NCBI GenBank assembly: GCA_934045905.1
Contig: OW203767.1
Coordinates: 14,883,073-14,947,072, forward strand
Direction of reading: 5' to 3'
Length of the DNA: 64,000 nt
Source: Leuctra nigra
Taxonomy: Eukaryota; Arthropoda; Insecta; Plecoptera; Leuctridae
Under the pieces are notes generated by a model. The model saw nothing but the letters and a program-made list of their open reading frames with translations, was not told the DNA's origin and made no database searches. This document shows, piece after piece, positions 10,705 to 21,160 of this stretch (position 1 is its first letter; every line of letters begins with the position of its first letter). Both the position numbers and the translations under genes were made by a program.

Positions 10705-12044
10705 TTAGAAGAATGAGATGTAGTTGAAGTATTTTACATTAACTTGATTATTAAGTTGTTACTTAACACAATTTACTGCCTTATTTAAGTAAACCAAGAT
10801 ATATAAAACTTGTATATTTTTCTTAAACAGCTCACATACGAGTAATTCTTAAAGGAAGTGGAAATCCTTTTGTGAAATAAAAACTTCATCATTTTTACTT
10901 AGAAAATGCGAGTCCAAACGAATCGGCCACTTAGGGCATATTATGTTATTTCTTATTTATTTACGAAATATTCCTAAAACATTGATACATCCATACTTTG
11001 GAATTAAACTTTACATTTTTATTAACTCTTCAGTATCCGTTTATGCAATTATTTATTTCGTAATTAATATAATATAACAAAATAAGGGTTTTTAAAATAA
11101 TTGTATTTTTATTGATTGCATAGTCTACTCAAATCTTGCACAAAGCGTATAATGGATGAAAACTAAAACATCGAGAGTCATCACATATTAAAGTGGCACT
11201 TCTCTTCACTTGGAATACGTGCTGACGTGATCACGTACCGTCTCGTAGACTCTTTGAAAAGACAATCATAACATATCTCATACTTAATTCTCATTGTACG
11301 GCTCCTATCTTCACAGCAAACTGGATGGGTGGAAATTGTCCGAGAATATTTTGTCAGAATATATTTTAATTGATATGAAACATTTCTTTCGAAATTTATT
11401 CCTGCCTATTTATCGCTTTTTCTTCTTGCAAGATTTTCGTTTACGTAAAACACTTTTACTAAAAGTGAATAGTGTTTCTGTTCATATTTCTTCTCGTTTA
11501 ATTTGGCGCTAAGCTTGTAAGTGCGGCACTCTATTCTCTCATGTAAGCTTTACCTTCTGTCCATTTTCAATGAAATATTTGAATACATATTAAAAGTGTC
11601 GGTGTTATTTATGGTATTTTTTCCGCCGTAAGATGGCGCACAGCGAATTCATATTTCATTTTGAAGAATATTTGATCTTTATCGAGTTTTTTTGGCATGT
11701 TACTCAGCTTTATTAAAACATTCGATGTATTTGCAGCTTTTGTGTTATGAAATGCTTCGTAAGAAATGGAATGTGCTGCTAGGAATATTTATGCAAACAC
11801 CTTGCTATTCTGCGAGGTAGAAACTCAAATTAAACAAAGTTAACTCACATAACTTTAAATCTGCTTATTAAAAAATTGAATAAAGTAGAGAATTTCTGAG
11901 ATTTTTCTATTGTGAATCAATTTTCGATATATTTCCCGTTCATATAAAGAATTTCTCTTCGATATAAGAGCAGTTATTTGCTAACGTCGACATAAAAAAC
12001 GTAACCTATTTAATCTAATATTTTATTTACATCCTTTGGATTGG
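10705..12044. other. AT-rich stretch, nothing recognised
   Basis: Short chance frames only. AAGATGGCG at about 11630 is an isolated YY1-type match. Confidence 0.45.
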
Positions 12045-12047
12045 AAC

Positions 12048-12174
12048 TCCCCACCCCACTCAACCCCCCACCCACCCTCATGTCAGCACTTACGTCACAT
12101 GAGCGATGACGTAATCGAACTCCGTTCAACTGTCTGAGCTTATCCTACTTCTCAAGAGAGCTCAAAAGAGCTCA
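12048..12174 (+). promoter_or_regulatory. C-tract plus inverted CRE pair upstream of a donor
   Basis: A C-rich tract with several runs of four or more C (12048-12079; G-quadruplex-capable on the minus strand) is followed by TTACGTCA (12090-12097) and its exact inverse TGACGTAA (12107-12114), nine bases apart. Both halves match bZIP (CREB/ATF-type) sites. A donor-like CAG followed by GTAAAA lies at 12174/12175. This could be a promoter with a short untranslated exon, but no transcription start motif is evident. Confidence 0.25.
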
Positions 12175-13304
12175 GGTAAAATTCATGACTAAAAGCTGAT
12201 CAGTTATTTAATGAGATAACAACTAAATCCACTTTAAATTTTTGAAAGTTTCAGTAAATAATAAGAGTAAATATAATTTATTTTTGACATTTTGTACAAT
12301 ATAAATAATGGAGTTGTAAATAAATAAAGAGACGACTGAGTTTGAGCCATTTTAATTTTCAGAGCGGCTCAAATACGAAATTAAACATTGATTTATTCTT
12401 CTAACAGACTTACATCAGGATTAAGTAAATAAATACTCCTCATGTTCAGTTATATTCGGATACATTATTCATTTACGTATACCTAGACTTTATGAATATG
12501 TTAGTACATTTCCGAGTTTTAATGAAAATTATACTCCATGCAAATCTGTTCATATAATATTAGATGAGAAATCTCGTAAAATCCAATCAAATAAATGAAT
12601 GGCTTCACTGATTAATGAGACTTTTCAATTTGCTTTTTCTTTCAACATACTAAATACAAATACAATTTTCTCTCATACGTTTAATTACAGCTCAACAGTA
12701 TATAGATAAAAAAATTAGATTACACAAAAATTGTTTATCTTCAATAAACACTCCAAGAAATATGGCAATTTCAATTAATATTATTTTTTTTATTTTTTAG
12801 ACAGTTTAATCAATTTGGCTTTAATTTTTTTGGAATTCAACTGTAATATTGTACATTTTTGCTCAATTATTTCCAACTGAGCTACAAAAATGTTGAGGCA
12901 GTCGCTGGAAATGTTTTAGATGAGAAAGGATGTTGACTGGAAATGCAAGTCTCGGAGAAGTCTAACGAAGTTAAATTCTCGCCAGTTTCGTTCCAAATGT
13001 CAAGACCTCTCGCCAACTTTATTCATCCGTTTCAGTGCGAGAAAAAAATAAATATAATAACTGAAAAATGCAACATCAAAATAAGAAATATAACAGAAAC
13101 GAATTCGAAGGAAGCGTAGGAGGATGTTTTATATGATTCACGGGTCGAGGATTTCATACAATGGTTCGCACAGACATTCTTGGCGTTTTCACGGGGATTT
13201 TTCGGTTCGTTTTGACACCGACGAAATGCGTGCTGTTTAGCCATGGAGCCAATTCCATCACATCATTTTCAACGATTTTCCCCGAGCTCCCTCTGCCGTC
13301 GTGT
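12175..13304. other. AT-rich stretch, nothing recognised
   Basis: No supportable gene or repeat. The 70-codon minus frame at 13032-13244 ends in a hydrophobic Phe/Ile run typical of AT-rich noncoding sequence. Confidence 0.4.
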
Positions 13305-13328
13305 GGGGGAGGGAGAGGGGGAAGGGGA
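13305..13328 (+). repeat. G-tract, quadruplex-capable
   Basis: Four runs of at least three G separated by one to three bases, preceded by GCCGTCGTGTG. It fits the standard G-quadruplex pattern. Confidence 0.7.
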
Positions 13329-14659
13329 GAGCATTCGTTAACATTTCAATCTGAAATTGAAAATCTTATTTCGATTTATTTTAATAGCGGTTGGATTGTG
13401 TTAGTCGCTGTACCTTATTTAAAGTGTTCAGTTTTCATTAACATTCGAATTATTTGAATAAGTATAGAAAGTCAAAATTTAATATTCCTCTCGAGCATCT
13501 GCAAAGAACTGACATGTGACAACTTTGACAGAAATATTCTTACCTTGGCTACATAACGAAACATCAAATATTTAATTTGTTTCTACTTGTATAAGTAATT
13601 ATTAAACTTACCCTTAAACTAGCAACCTTATTTATTGAACTGATCTCCTTCTGAGATCAACTGGTTTTAACATCGAACAAAAGTATTTATTTTATACAAT
13701 TTATGTCGTATTTCATGTTTGATTCGAAAATAATCCTATTTTAGACACTGAGGTACGCATCAATTTCCGTTATTTCGCAAATAGCAATAAGTTAAACCTC
13801 CCTGCCATTTCACGAATTTGGAATTTCCTATTTACTTAAGACATTATTTTTTTCGCTTGGCTGTAAACTGCAAACACTTAGTATCGAAAAGCTTTCATTC
13901 AGAAAGTAGCAACTGGTCTCACATCTCTTCGCGAAGTTGAACCGTCAAACTGCGAACAACTCGCGGTCCATTGTCTCGTCTTCCAACTCGTAACGTGAAG
14001 CGATCAAGTGTGAACACGTCAGATAATTCCTATTCTTCATCACTTTAAGTCCGCAGAGATCCCGGCTGACACTTTGATCTATCGATCCGAGTCTGTAGAA
14101 GAACAGTCCCTACTCGAGAATATGTCGTTTTGTTCAAGTGATACAAGTAGTTGAAGATTTCCTTTGATCGCCGTTGCAATGTATGAGAGAAAACTGAGAG
14201 CTAGACCGGTTACCGACGTCCATTTTTACCGAAGGACACTTAACCAAAAATGAGGGTGGACTTTTTACTGACAGATAGACGGACACTTCCCGTATACTTT
14301 ACCGTCAGTGTATTATAAAAATGAAACATATAATTAAATTTATGAAAATAACCTGTGAGGCTTTAGCTCAAGTGGTTTAATAATTTTGGAACGTTCACAA
14401 CTTCTTCTGAATTTTGCCAATATGTGTCAGCTGTTACATATAAAATCACTAATTTGTTCTGCAATATGAATTAAAAACGTTTCAATGCAAGATAATGGTA
14501 AGCCTTCAATACAAAGAGAATGTGGCATTCGACTTTTCAAAGATCGGAGCAATGAATCGATTATTGATATAAAATAGAGCGCATTTTGACGGCGGAAGAG
14601 AGCCAAAGCCACGTGTTGTCATGGTGATTGATGCCCGTCATCACTGAGTTTGGAAGGAT
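13329..14659. other. AT-rich stretch, nothing recognised
   Basis: Includes a small perfect hairpin TGATCTC-CTTCT-GAGATCA near 13640. No gene is seen. Confidence 0.4.
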
Positions 14660-14693
14660 GGGGGGTTAGCGGGGGGGGGGGGGGGGGGGGGGG
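14660..14693 (+). repeat. Poly-G tract
   Basis: GGGGGG, a short break (TTAGC), then 23 consecutive G at 14671-14693. The length is probably unreliable. Confidence 0.95.
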
Positions 14694-17600
14694 TGATTGG
14701 AATTGATCGGGTTAAATTTTTCCAATTATAGAATTATTTTTTAAGTCTGAGTTATTTCATGAAGGCCCAGCAAAGCCAAGATTAAAGTTAATTTTCTAGA
14801 AATCTCAAATTAATTATTTTGAAAGATTCAACTTATTTCTTCGTTAAGAAGTTCTTAAAAGAATTCTTTCGTCTTTAGAATATTCCCAACTAAATACCTT
14901 TACTAATGGACCATAATATTGAAATAACTCTCCATTCCTAGGAGAATAAGTATCAATGAGATTTCAAGCTAGCTCGACATCAATAGTGGAGGTGCCATGT
15001 TGAATCTAAGCTGTCAAACTGTCCAGCAACGTGTCAAACTGTCAATCAATGCCAATCAATACATGATTGACATCTTTCAGCGATCTTCAAGTTTCAGAAC
15101 AATGAAACCATATCAAGTAAAAACTGTATGCATGTCAATTTAGTTCAAATGTTTGCAAATCGTGGCACAAAAATTACAATATTGAGCTTTAAAATAAGCG
15201 AAAATAATACGCGCATTAATTTGTTCACATGAAATAATTTAAGAATGTGACTTTCTTGCAAATGTGTCATAAATGTGATGAAATTACATCCATATTTCAC
15301 ACGTCTAATTCCATTCAAAACAAATAAGCTCAATCAGAACTTAAAGCTCATTCATAACTTTCCTTTCACTTCCGCAAACCAACCACGTGGTTTCTAACTC
15401 GAACGTTACTCCTTGTTCAGAACAACACACAATTCAACCCTCGCAAGTTGTGTTGCGGTTGATGAAATCATCACCTAGAAGTTTGACCGAATCACATTGC
15501 GATCCGATGCACGAAACACGGGGATGAGATGGAACAATCTAATACTCGCTGATGGGTGAGTCGTTAGATTAATGGATAAGGAAACTATGAAGTAGATACA
15601 TTCCAGTTTGTTGCAACGAATTTTGCATGCTGCAATGTCATTATTTGTGCATTAGCGTCAATAAATTGAATTTTAAAATAGTCTATTTTTGATGTCATAC
15701 TAGCGTATGAAACTAACTTTGTGATTTAGTAATAGTTTTAAAGAGAATTACGAAACTTTAATGACTAATGCATTAAACGTATATAAATTTACAAACTTCA
15801 AACTTAAGCATTAACTATCTCATAATGTATTACTTAATAAATTGACAATCCTTTTAGTTAATAGTTTCTTCATTGTGCACTCTTGCCTCTCAGTTCTGTT
15901 ATTTTTGCTCTGGTTGTGTGTGCTTTACAGGAATACCATATCTCTGATCAAGCTGAAATTTGGCAACAACCACCAGCTATAACGTTAGTTGATGTGATAG
16001 ATTGATTAATGAAATTAGCGTTATTCCATTCGTATTCTTAGATAATTTCAATAAAATAATAGAGTAAAACTTGATCTCTGTATAATTATAAACGAATAAT
16101 AGAAGAGACAGTAAGCACCCGTTCATTGGATAGACAAATGTTACTTTTTATAGTGCTCACTAATATTACACGCACATGCTGAATTTTACACTCTTACATG
16201 AAATAAATTTAAATCTGAAATGATTTTTATAAACGTGATTTTCTTGTAAAATCAACTCTGGAATTACCTACCCTAATTAAAAATGAAAGACAATTGGAAT
16301 AATAGTTTAGAATGTTTTATACGTGAACAAAAACTATGTTCCTGTAATTTGAACTGTTTAGCGAACTAAACTATTTTGGTCTCTCACTTATATCTCTGAA
16401 CGATCCTTGTATTATAAACGCCACTTCCAATTCCCACCACAAAATAATTGCTCAATTTTTCGATCATTTTCTCGCTCGGTTGACCTGAACTTTGTGTGTG
16501 TTGTTCTCTGTCAAATATTTTCATGTTGTTAATATTCACGAGTGACTTGACATGCCAGCGGCTTGTTTAACTTTCTAGCCCGATCACGTGTGAGCCTGTT
16601 GTTTTTAATTAACATCCACGGTGTGAAAACACAGGGGGTGGAATACATCCTTCTCCCTCTCTCCTCTCCAGGAGGCTATACGTCCTTCTCGCTCTATCTC
16701 CCTGCATCAACTTTCATGCAACTTCGGGAGGAATGTTCACAAATTTTAAAGCATAATCGAATTCCGTTTTATTTTGACAAGATGTTTTGAAAGGGAAATA
16801 AGATACTTCAGTTAATTTTGTCAGTTCCGTTATTACAAACGTTGTTATAATACTAAGTATGGCGAAATATTCTTCTGTATGCTGCCCCTAGGCTGTATAT
16901 ATCGTTATCCACTCTTACTGTTCATACATTTCATTCTACCCCAATACGGTATAATGTGACAGATTAATTTCTATTCCTTTACATATTCGCTTACTGTTTC
17001 GTTTGTTTAAAGATTTTTATATTGTATTGTGTCAAACTGGCTTTCTTCATGATTGATCGGTATTAGTTGAGGAGTTGTTGAATATTGTTATGTTGTTGCA
17101 CAATGATCAATACAATTACATCACGAGAACTAACAACTTACTAAAGAGGAAAATAATAAGAGTTCAGAATGGGAACAAAATATCTGTCGTAGCATTCCAT
17201 TCAACAATTTGTCTTCAATTGCCGGTCTATTTTCTTATCGGTACATTTCCAGATCAATTGGTTTAGCGTCTTGGTAATAATATCCATTGAAAAAGACTGG
17301 AATCAACGAACGAATGAATCAGAGATCTTAAGAATTCGAAGTCGAGGTTGTTGAAGTTCATTCATGAAAATATTTTCATCAAATCATAAGGGATATCGCA
17401 AGATTTTTTTATGATGTCTACTTACGACCGTTTTTAAGACATCCTGTTTTACAACGATTTTTCTAAAGTCTTTTAGCTTCTCTTCAACTAAAATACTATT
17501 CCTTGACTCGGCTTGAAAATATGAGTACATTTACATGGCATGGTATTTCAATGCTCTTTTAAATCAGTATTTAATTTTAACAGTTTTTTTGCGTTCATTC

Positions 17601-17769
17601 TATAAATGTCATTGGTTGTTGCAATGTCAATTGAGAATCAACTGTTTAAATTTAACGAGCACGTAAAAACTTGCTTAACATATCGAAGATAATAATTAAA
17701 AGCGTTTTCAATTCAACATTACTATTTTGAAGTGATGTTTACCAAACTTTTTATTGTCTTTTTTTACAG
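14694..17769. other. Long AT-rich stretch, nothing recognised
   Basis: Only short frames on both strands. A plausible acceptor (GGTTGTGTGTGCTTTACAG) ends near 15930 without a convincing exon after it. A CT-rich patch lies at about 16650-16710. Confidence 0.4.
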
Positions 17770-18056
17770 AGATATTCCACACCGCTTACTCCACGCATCT
17801 AGCGTCCACATCTCTCTTCGAATGCTTCGACTAAGCTCTTTGGTCGAGACTGGAGGCGGGAGCTCTTAGCTGTAGGGGTGCTTTGGAATCGAACGACATC
17901 ACGAAGTGTGAGTAGCCGAATCAAAATACCAACACGTATCGTAAATTTCGGAAGTCTCGCGCGCACACACACACATTTAGAAGGCAGTGAAATAATGTTG
18001 TTTTCGAGTAGCAATTCACTTGGCCGTGACGTTTTAACTGTGGCCGATCTCTGCAG
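17770..18056 (+). CDS. Candidate exon (5' untranslated plus short coding start)
   Basis: A strong acceptor (TTATTGTCTTTTTTTACAG) ends at 17769 and a good donor (CTGCAG followed by GTGAAA) begins at 18057, bounding 287 nt of GC- and CpG-richer sequence. No frame is open across the whole segment. An ATG at 17995 opens a 20-codon frame that reaches the donor in phase (MLFSSSNSLGRDVLTVADLC). An untranslated or noncoding-RNA exon fits better than an internal coding exon. The minus strand is also open (17799-18014, 71 codons). The product is not recognised. Confidence 0.2.
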
Positions 18057-18216
18057 GTGAAAGAGTTTCTCTATCCATTATGCCAACTTTAACGACCTAA
18101 CAAATGCCAACAAACCGATTTATTAAAATAATTTGTTTAACTCCAATACTCAAATTTTCTTAGCAGGATAATATTTAGAGTCTACGATACTTGATGAAAT
18201 CCATGTTTTATAAAGC

Positions 18217-18517
18217 ACAAAAAGACGGCATCTACTTTTTTCTAAACTGCTTTACCGATTGCCTTCAAATTTTCACAGGTTATAGATAAAGAGTAGTTCT
18301 GTGTCTCTAGTAGCCCCAAAGTTTAATTTTTTGTTTAGTTATTTCAGGGCAGAGGTGCCAAAAAAGACTAATATATTGCCCATATTAGCACTTCCTCAAA
18401 ACGAGAAAAAATATTTTTTATTATTTTTTGGATTACTAGAGACACAGATTTACTCTTTATCTCTATGCTGTTAAATTTTTAACACATTAAGAAAAAAGTA
18501 GGTGCCGCCTTTTTATG
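18217..18517. mobile_element. Foldback element with ~90-bp arms
   Basis: The left arm (18217-18313) is matched in inverted orientation by the right arm (18430-18517). Landmarks are GACGGCATCTACTTTTTTCT against the complement of AGAAAAAAGTAGGTGCCGCC, and GATAAAGAGTA-TTCTGTGTCTCTAGTA against its inverse. Arm divergence is about 20% plus indels. No coding capacity. No target duplication could be fixed. Confidence 0.75.
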
Positions 18518-19506
18518 GTTTTTTGTGGTTTTTAATATTTTAATTAAAATAACTTACTTCACAGCAGTATATGCAACATGCAACACACGATTAAATGTCA
18601 CAAATGTCACGTACAACCCAGAACTATGCATTTTTTCTTGGATTTTTTTTACATCGGAATCGAAATTTTCTGCGAGTATACTGTCGACTCTTAAACTCAT
18701 TCTTTTGACGCAATCAAGCTTAATGACGCTTCTTTTATTTACTCGCATTATTGGACCTACTAAGCCAAGTTGTATTCTTGGTTACTTCTATTTAAAAATA
18801 GTTTTTAGAGATTTTGGTAAAACGCAATCCAATCTAAATAATGTGGATTCTGCGTCCAGCGATTGTGCTTGGATGGACCGATGTATAACAGCTACAGGGA
18901 CAATCTGGGAAGTGAATTGAAACTCATGTTTTGTTCGCAGAGGATGACGAAAGTTTTGTTTAGAACTCAGATTGACTTTCAAGTTGATGGTTCCATACAA
19001 GAAAGTTTCAATAGTATTTAGTCTTTAGTCGAACCAACGTTATTTTGTTGCCCTCATCTGAAAGTAGACAACTGAGACGTCTTCAAAATTCTTGTGGAGT
19101 TGAAAATTACTTCACGGAAATTATTCGATAATGAGTTTCGAAAGTTGAACTTTAGTACAGGTATGAACGAAGAATATTTACTTAAATATAATTTTGATGC
19201 TACGGATTTATAAGATGATTTGATTTATGTAGAAAGTATGTGAAGAGCATTTATTTTCATTTATAATACAGTAAGAATTATAATTAAAAAATGCTGTCCA
19301 GCGTGTTTAATAATTCGTTCTAAAAAGCTTTTTGAGTTGGAAAACATTCATAAGCCTCATTAATCCACGAACCAGACGAAATATTTTAAACAAAACATGA
19401 TTTCAAAAACGAAAGTTTTAAATTTCACTTTTAATTACTACATAAAAAAATATATCTCCTTTCTCCGGCATGGAGTCTACAGTGCCGTGGTGTCAACTCG
19501 TGACAT
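18518..19506. other. No gene seen
   Basis: The 131-codon plus frame at 18525-18920 begins inside the foldback flank. It is rich in Phe, Ile, Leu, Ser and Thr with no domain that I know, and minus-strand frames overlap it. I do not call it a gene. Confidence 0.35.
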
Positions 19507-19780
19507 GGGGTGGTGGGTGGAGGGAAGGGGGAGGGGGTGATTATACCCGGAGTATCGCTTTAGGCGTCATACAAAGAAGTGCGGCGTCGACAGCGTCGGC
19601 AGCGTCGGCAGCGTCGGTCAGAGCATTAATCTTTCTAGTCGACGCGGACACGTGCGCTACCCGGCATGCCATGGGAGACGCCAGGAATGTCAAGTGGCCG
19701 CACAACGACACAAAATATAACACTTTCACTCCCCCCAACCCCACGACCCCCGCGTCTGGGGGGGATTATTGGCTTTCTGA
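19507..19780 (+). repeat. G-tract with adjacent 9-bp GCGTCGGCA repeats
   Basis: A quadruplex-capable purine tract (19507-19537) is followed by about four copies of AGCGTCGGC (19583-19619) and a CpG-rich segment to about 19760. The 110-codon plus frame and 67- and 100-codon minus frames are all open through it, which is what a GC-rich, repeat-bearing patch gives by chance. The Ser/Ala repeats in the plus frame come from the 9-bp unit. Confidence 0.6.
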
Positions 19781-20102
19781 GTGGTGTTGTAATGTCCCAT
19801 AGTAGACCACGAGAAGAGGAGAATAAAAATGGAAAGTAAATATTATGACGTTTAAGGATATTGTTTGGGTACATCACATCGGCCAGGTAAAGGAAAGATC
19901 TCGTTATTGCATGATGTTGGTAAGGTATTATTATCAACTTGATCCAGAACTCTCGATGAAATTGTTTTATTCTGAAATTCAGATTACAGAATCTGAAAAG
20001 AATGGCAATAATGGAAAGAAAAGAGTGTATTTCTGGAGATGCGGTGACATTTAGATAAATATGTTACTATATCATGCTAGTTCCTTGCAGCATGTGTAAA
20101 AG
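19781..20102. other. Nothing recognised
   Basis: Short chance frames only. Confidence 0.4.
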
Positions 20103-20105
20103 CCC

Positions 20106-20647
20106 TATCACACTGAGTTGCAACCCGTGTATGGAACAGGCGGTTGGAAAATATGGTTGGCCGCGCATGTGCAGAGACTGAATTTGGTCAACCCACGGGC
20201 TGGTTTGAAAAATAGAGAAGTCTCTATTTTTCCGGTTCCAACAATTTGTTGTGGTACCACGTGACGTGAACTGACCAATACGATTCTATAAATATTAGCT
20301 ATAAATCATATTTATCAGATGAATATTTAACTTGAACATGTGTATGGATAAATATTGCGTATTATTATTAACTAATACTTACTTAAATATCTTTCTTTCA
20401 CAAGTAATCACTCAAAATATGAGATTTGGATTGCCGCTGTCAGATTTGTTATTCCTATACTTTTATTTTAGTTACTATGGCAACGTTTTCCGGAACCGGA
20501 AACGGTGCTTTCTGCGCAACTCAAGAGTGTCAATTGTGAACCAACCAACATCAAACCAAACAGTTGCGTGTGATAGGCGGTTGCATCTTTTTGCAACAAA
20601 AGTTTCCATACGCGGGTTCCAACCGTGGGTTGCAACCCAGTGTGATA
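20106..20647. mobile_element. MITE with TATCACACTG-GTTGCAACCC termini
   Basis: TATCACACTGAGTTGCAACC at the left end is matched by the complement of the right end with one difference in the first 20 bases. CCC flanks both sides (20103-20105 and 20648-20650), a possible 3-bp target duplication. The 542-bp interior contains a perfect nested palindrome, AAAAATAGAGA-AG-TCTCTATTTTT (20208-20231), and an X-box match GTTACTATGGCAAC (20471-20484). No transposase is encoded. The superfamily is not certain. Confidence 0.72.
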
Positions 20648-20909
20648 CCCACTTAAGCAGCTTGAAATAATACAAAATACAATATCTGTTTCGGTTTAGT
20701 TTGCAAGAAGTGAATGTTTATGAAGATTTTAATGTCAGAGTGTCAATGTTTCGGACTTCACGAGTTGCAAGTCTATAATTTGTAAGTCCATATCTTTGAT
20801 GAAAATCATAGTTGAACTGTTCTCTTCATTCTATTAATAATTTGTCTCATTATTTATAAACATTAACAAAGAATTGAAGAAAGTGAGAAATGTTTTAATT
20901 TGCGAATGC

Positions 20910-20980
20910 TGCGCTTTGATGCAAATATATTTAATTGCATTAAAATGCACATTTTCTTGATTAATATGCAAATACTTACA
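20910..20980 (+). promoter_or_regulatory. Pair of POU octamer-type motifs
   Basis: ATGCAAAT appears near 20919 and again near 20968, with AATTGCAT between them. Octamer matches are common in AT-rich DNA, so significance is low. Confidence 0.12.
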
Positions 20981-21132
20981 CTTTACATACTTTAATCTCC
21001 AGGGCAAAGATTCAGTGAAAATAATAACGAGTTCATAGTTATATGCTTTAAAATAAGTGAAGGACGCTTTTGCAGAAGACTTGATAAGTTATGAACATTC
21101 ATTCGTGTCAAGTTGCCAGCACTGTCGTTGTC

Positions 21133-21160
21133 GGGTGGGGGTGGTGGGAGGGGGGAGGGG
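21133..21160 (+). repeat. G-tract, quadruplex-capable
   Basis: GGG, GGGGG, GGG, GGGGGG and GGGG separated by one to four bases, preceded by a GTCGTTGTC segment. Confidence 0.75.

Noticed and set aside
18525..18920. 131-codon plus frame
   Set aside because: Overlaps the foldback flank, has opposite-strand shadows, no domain, and composition typical of AT-rich DNA.
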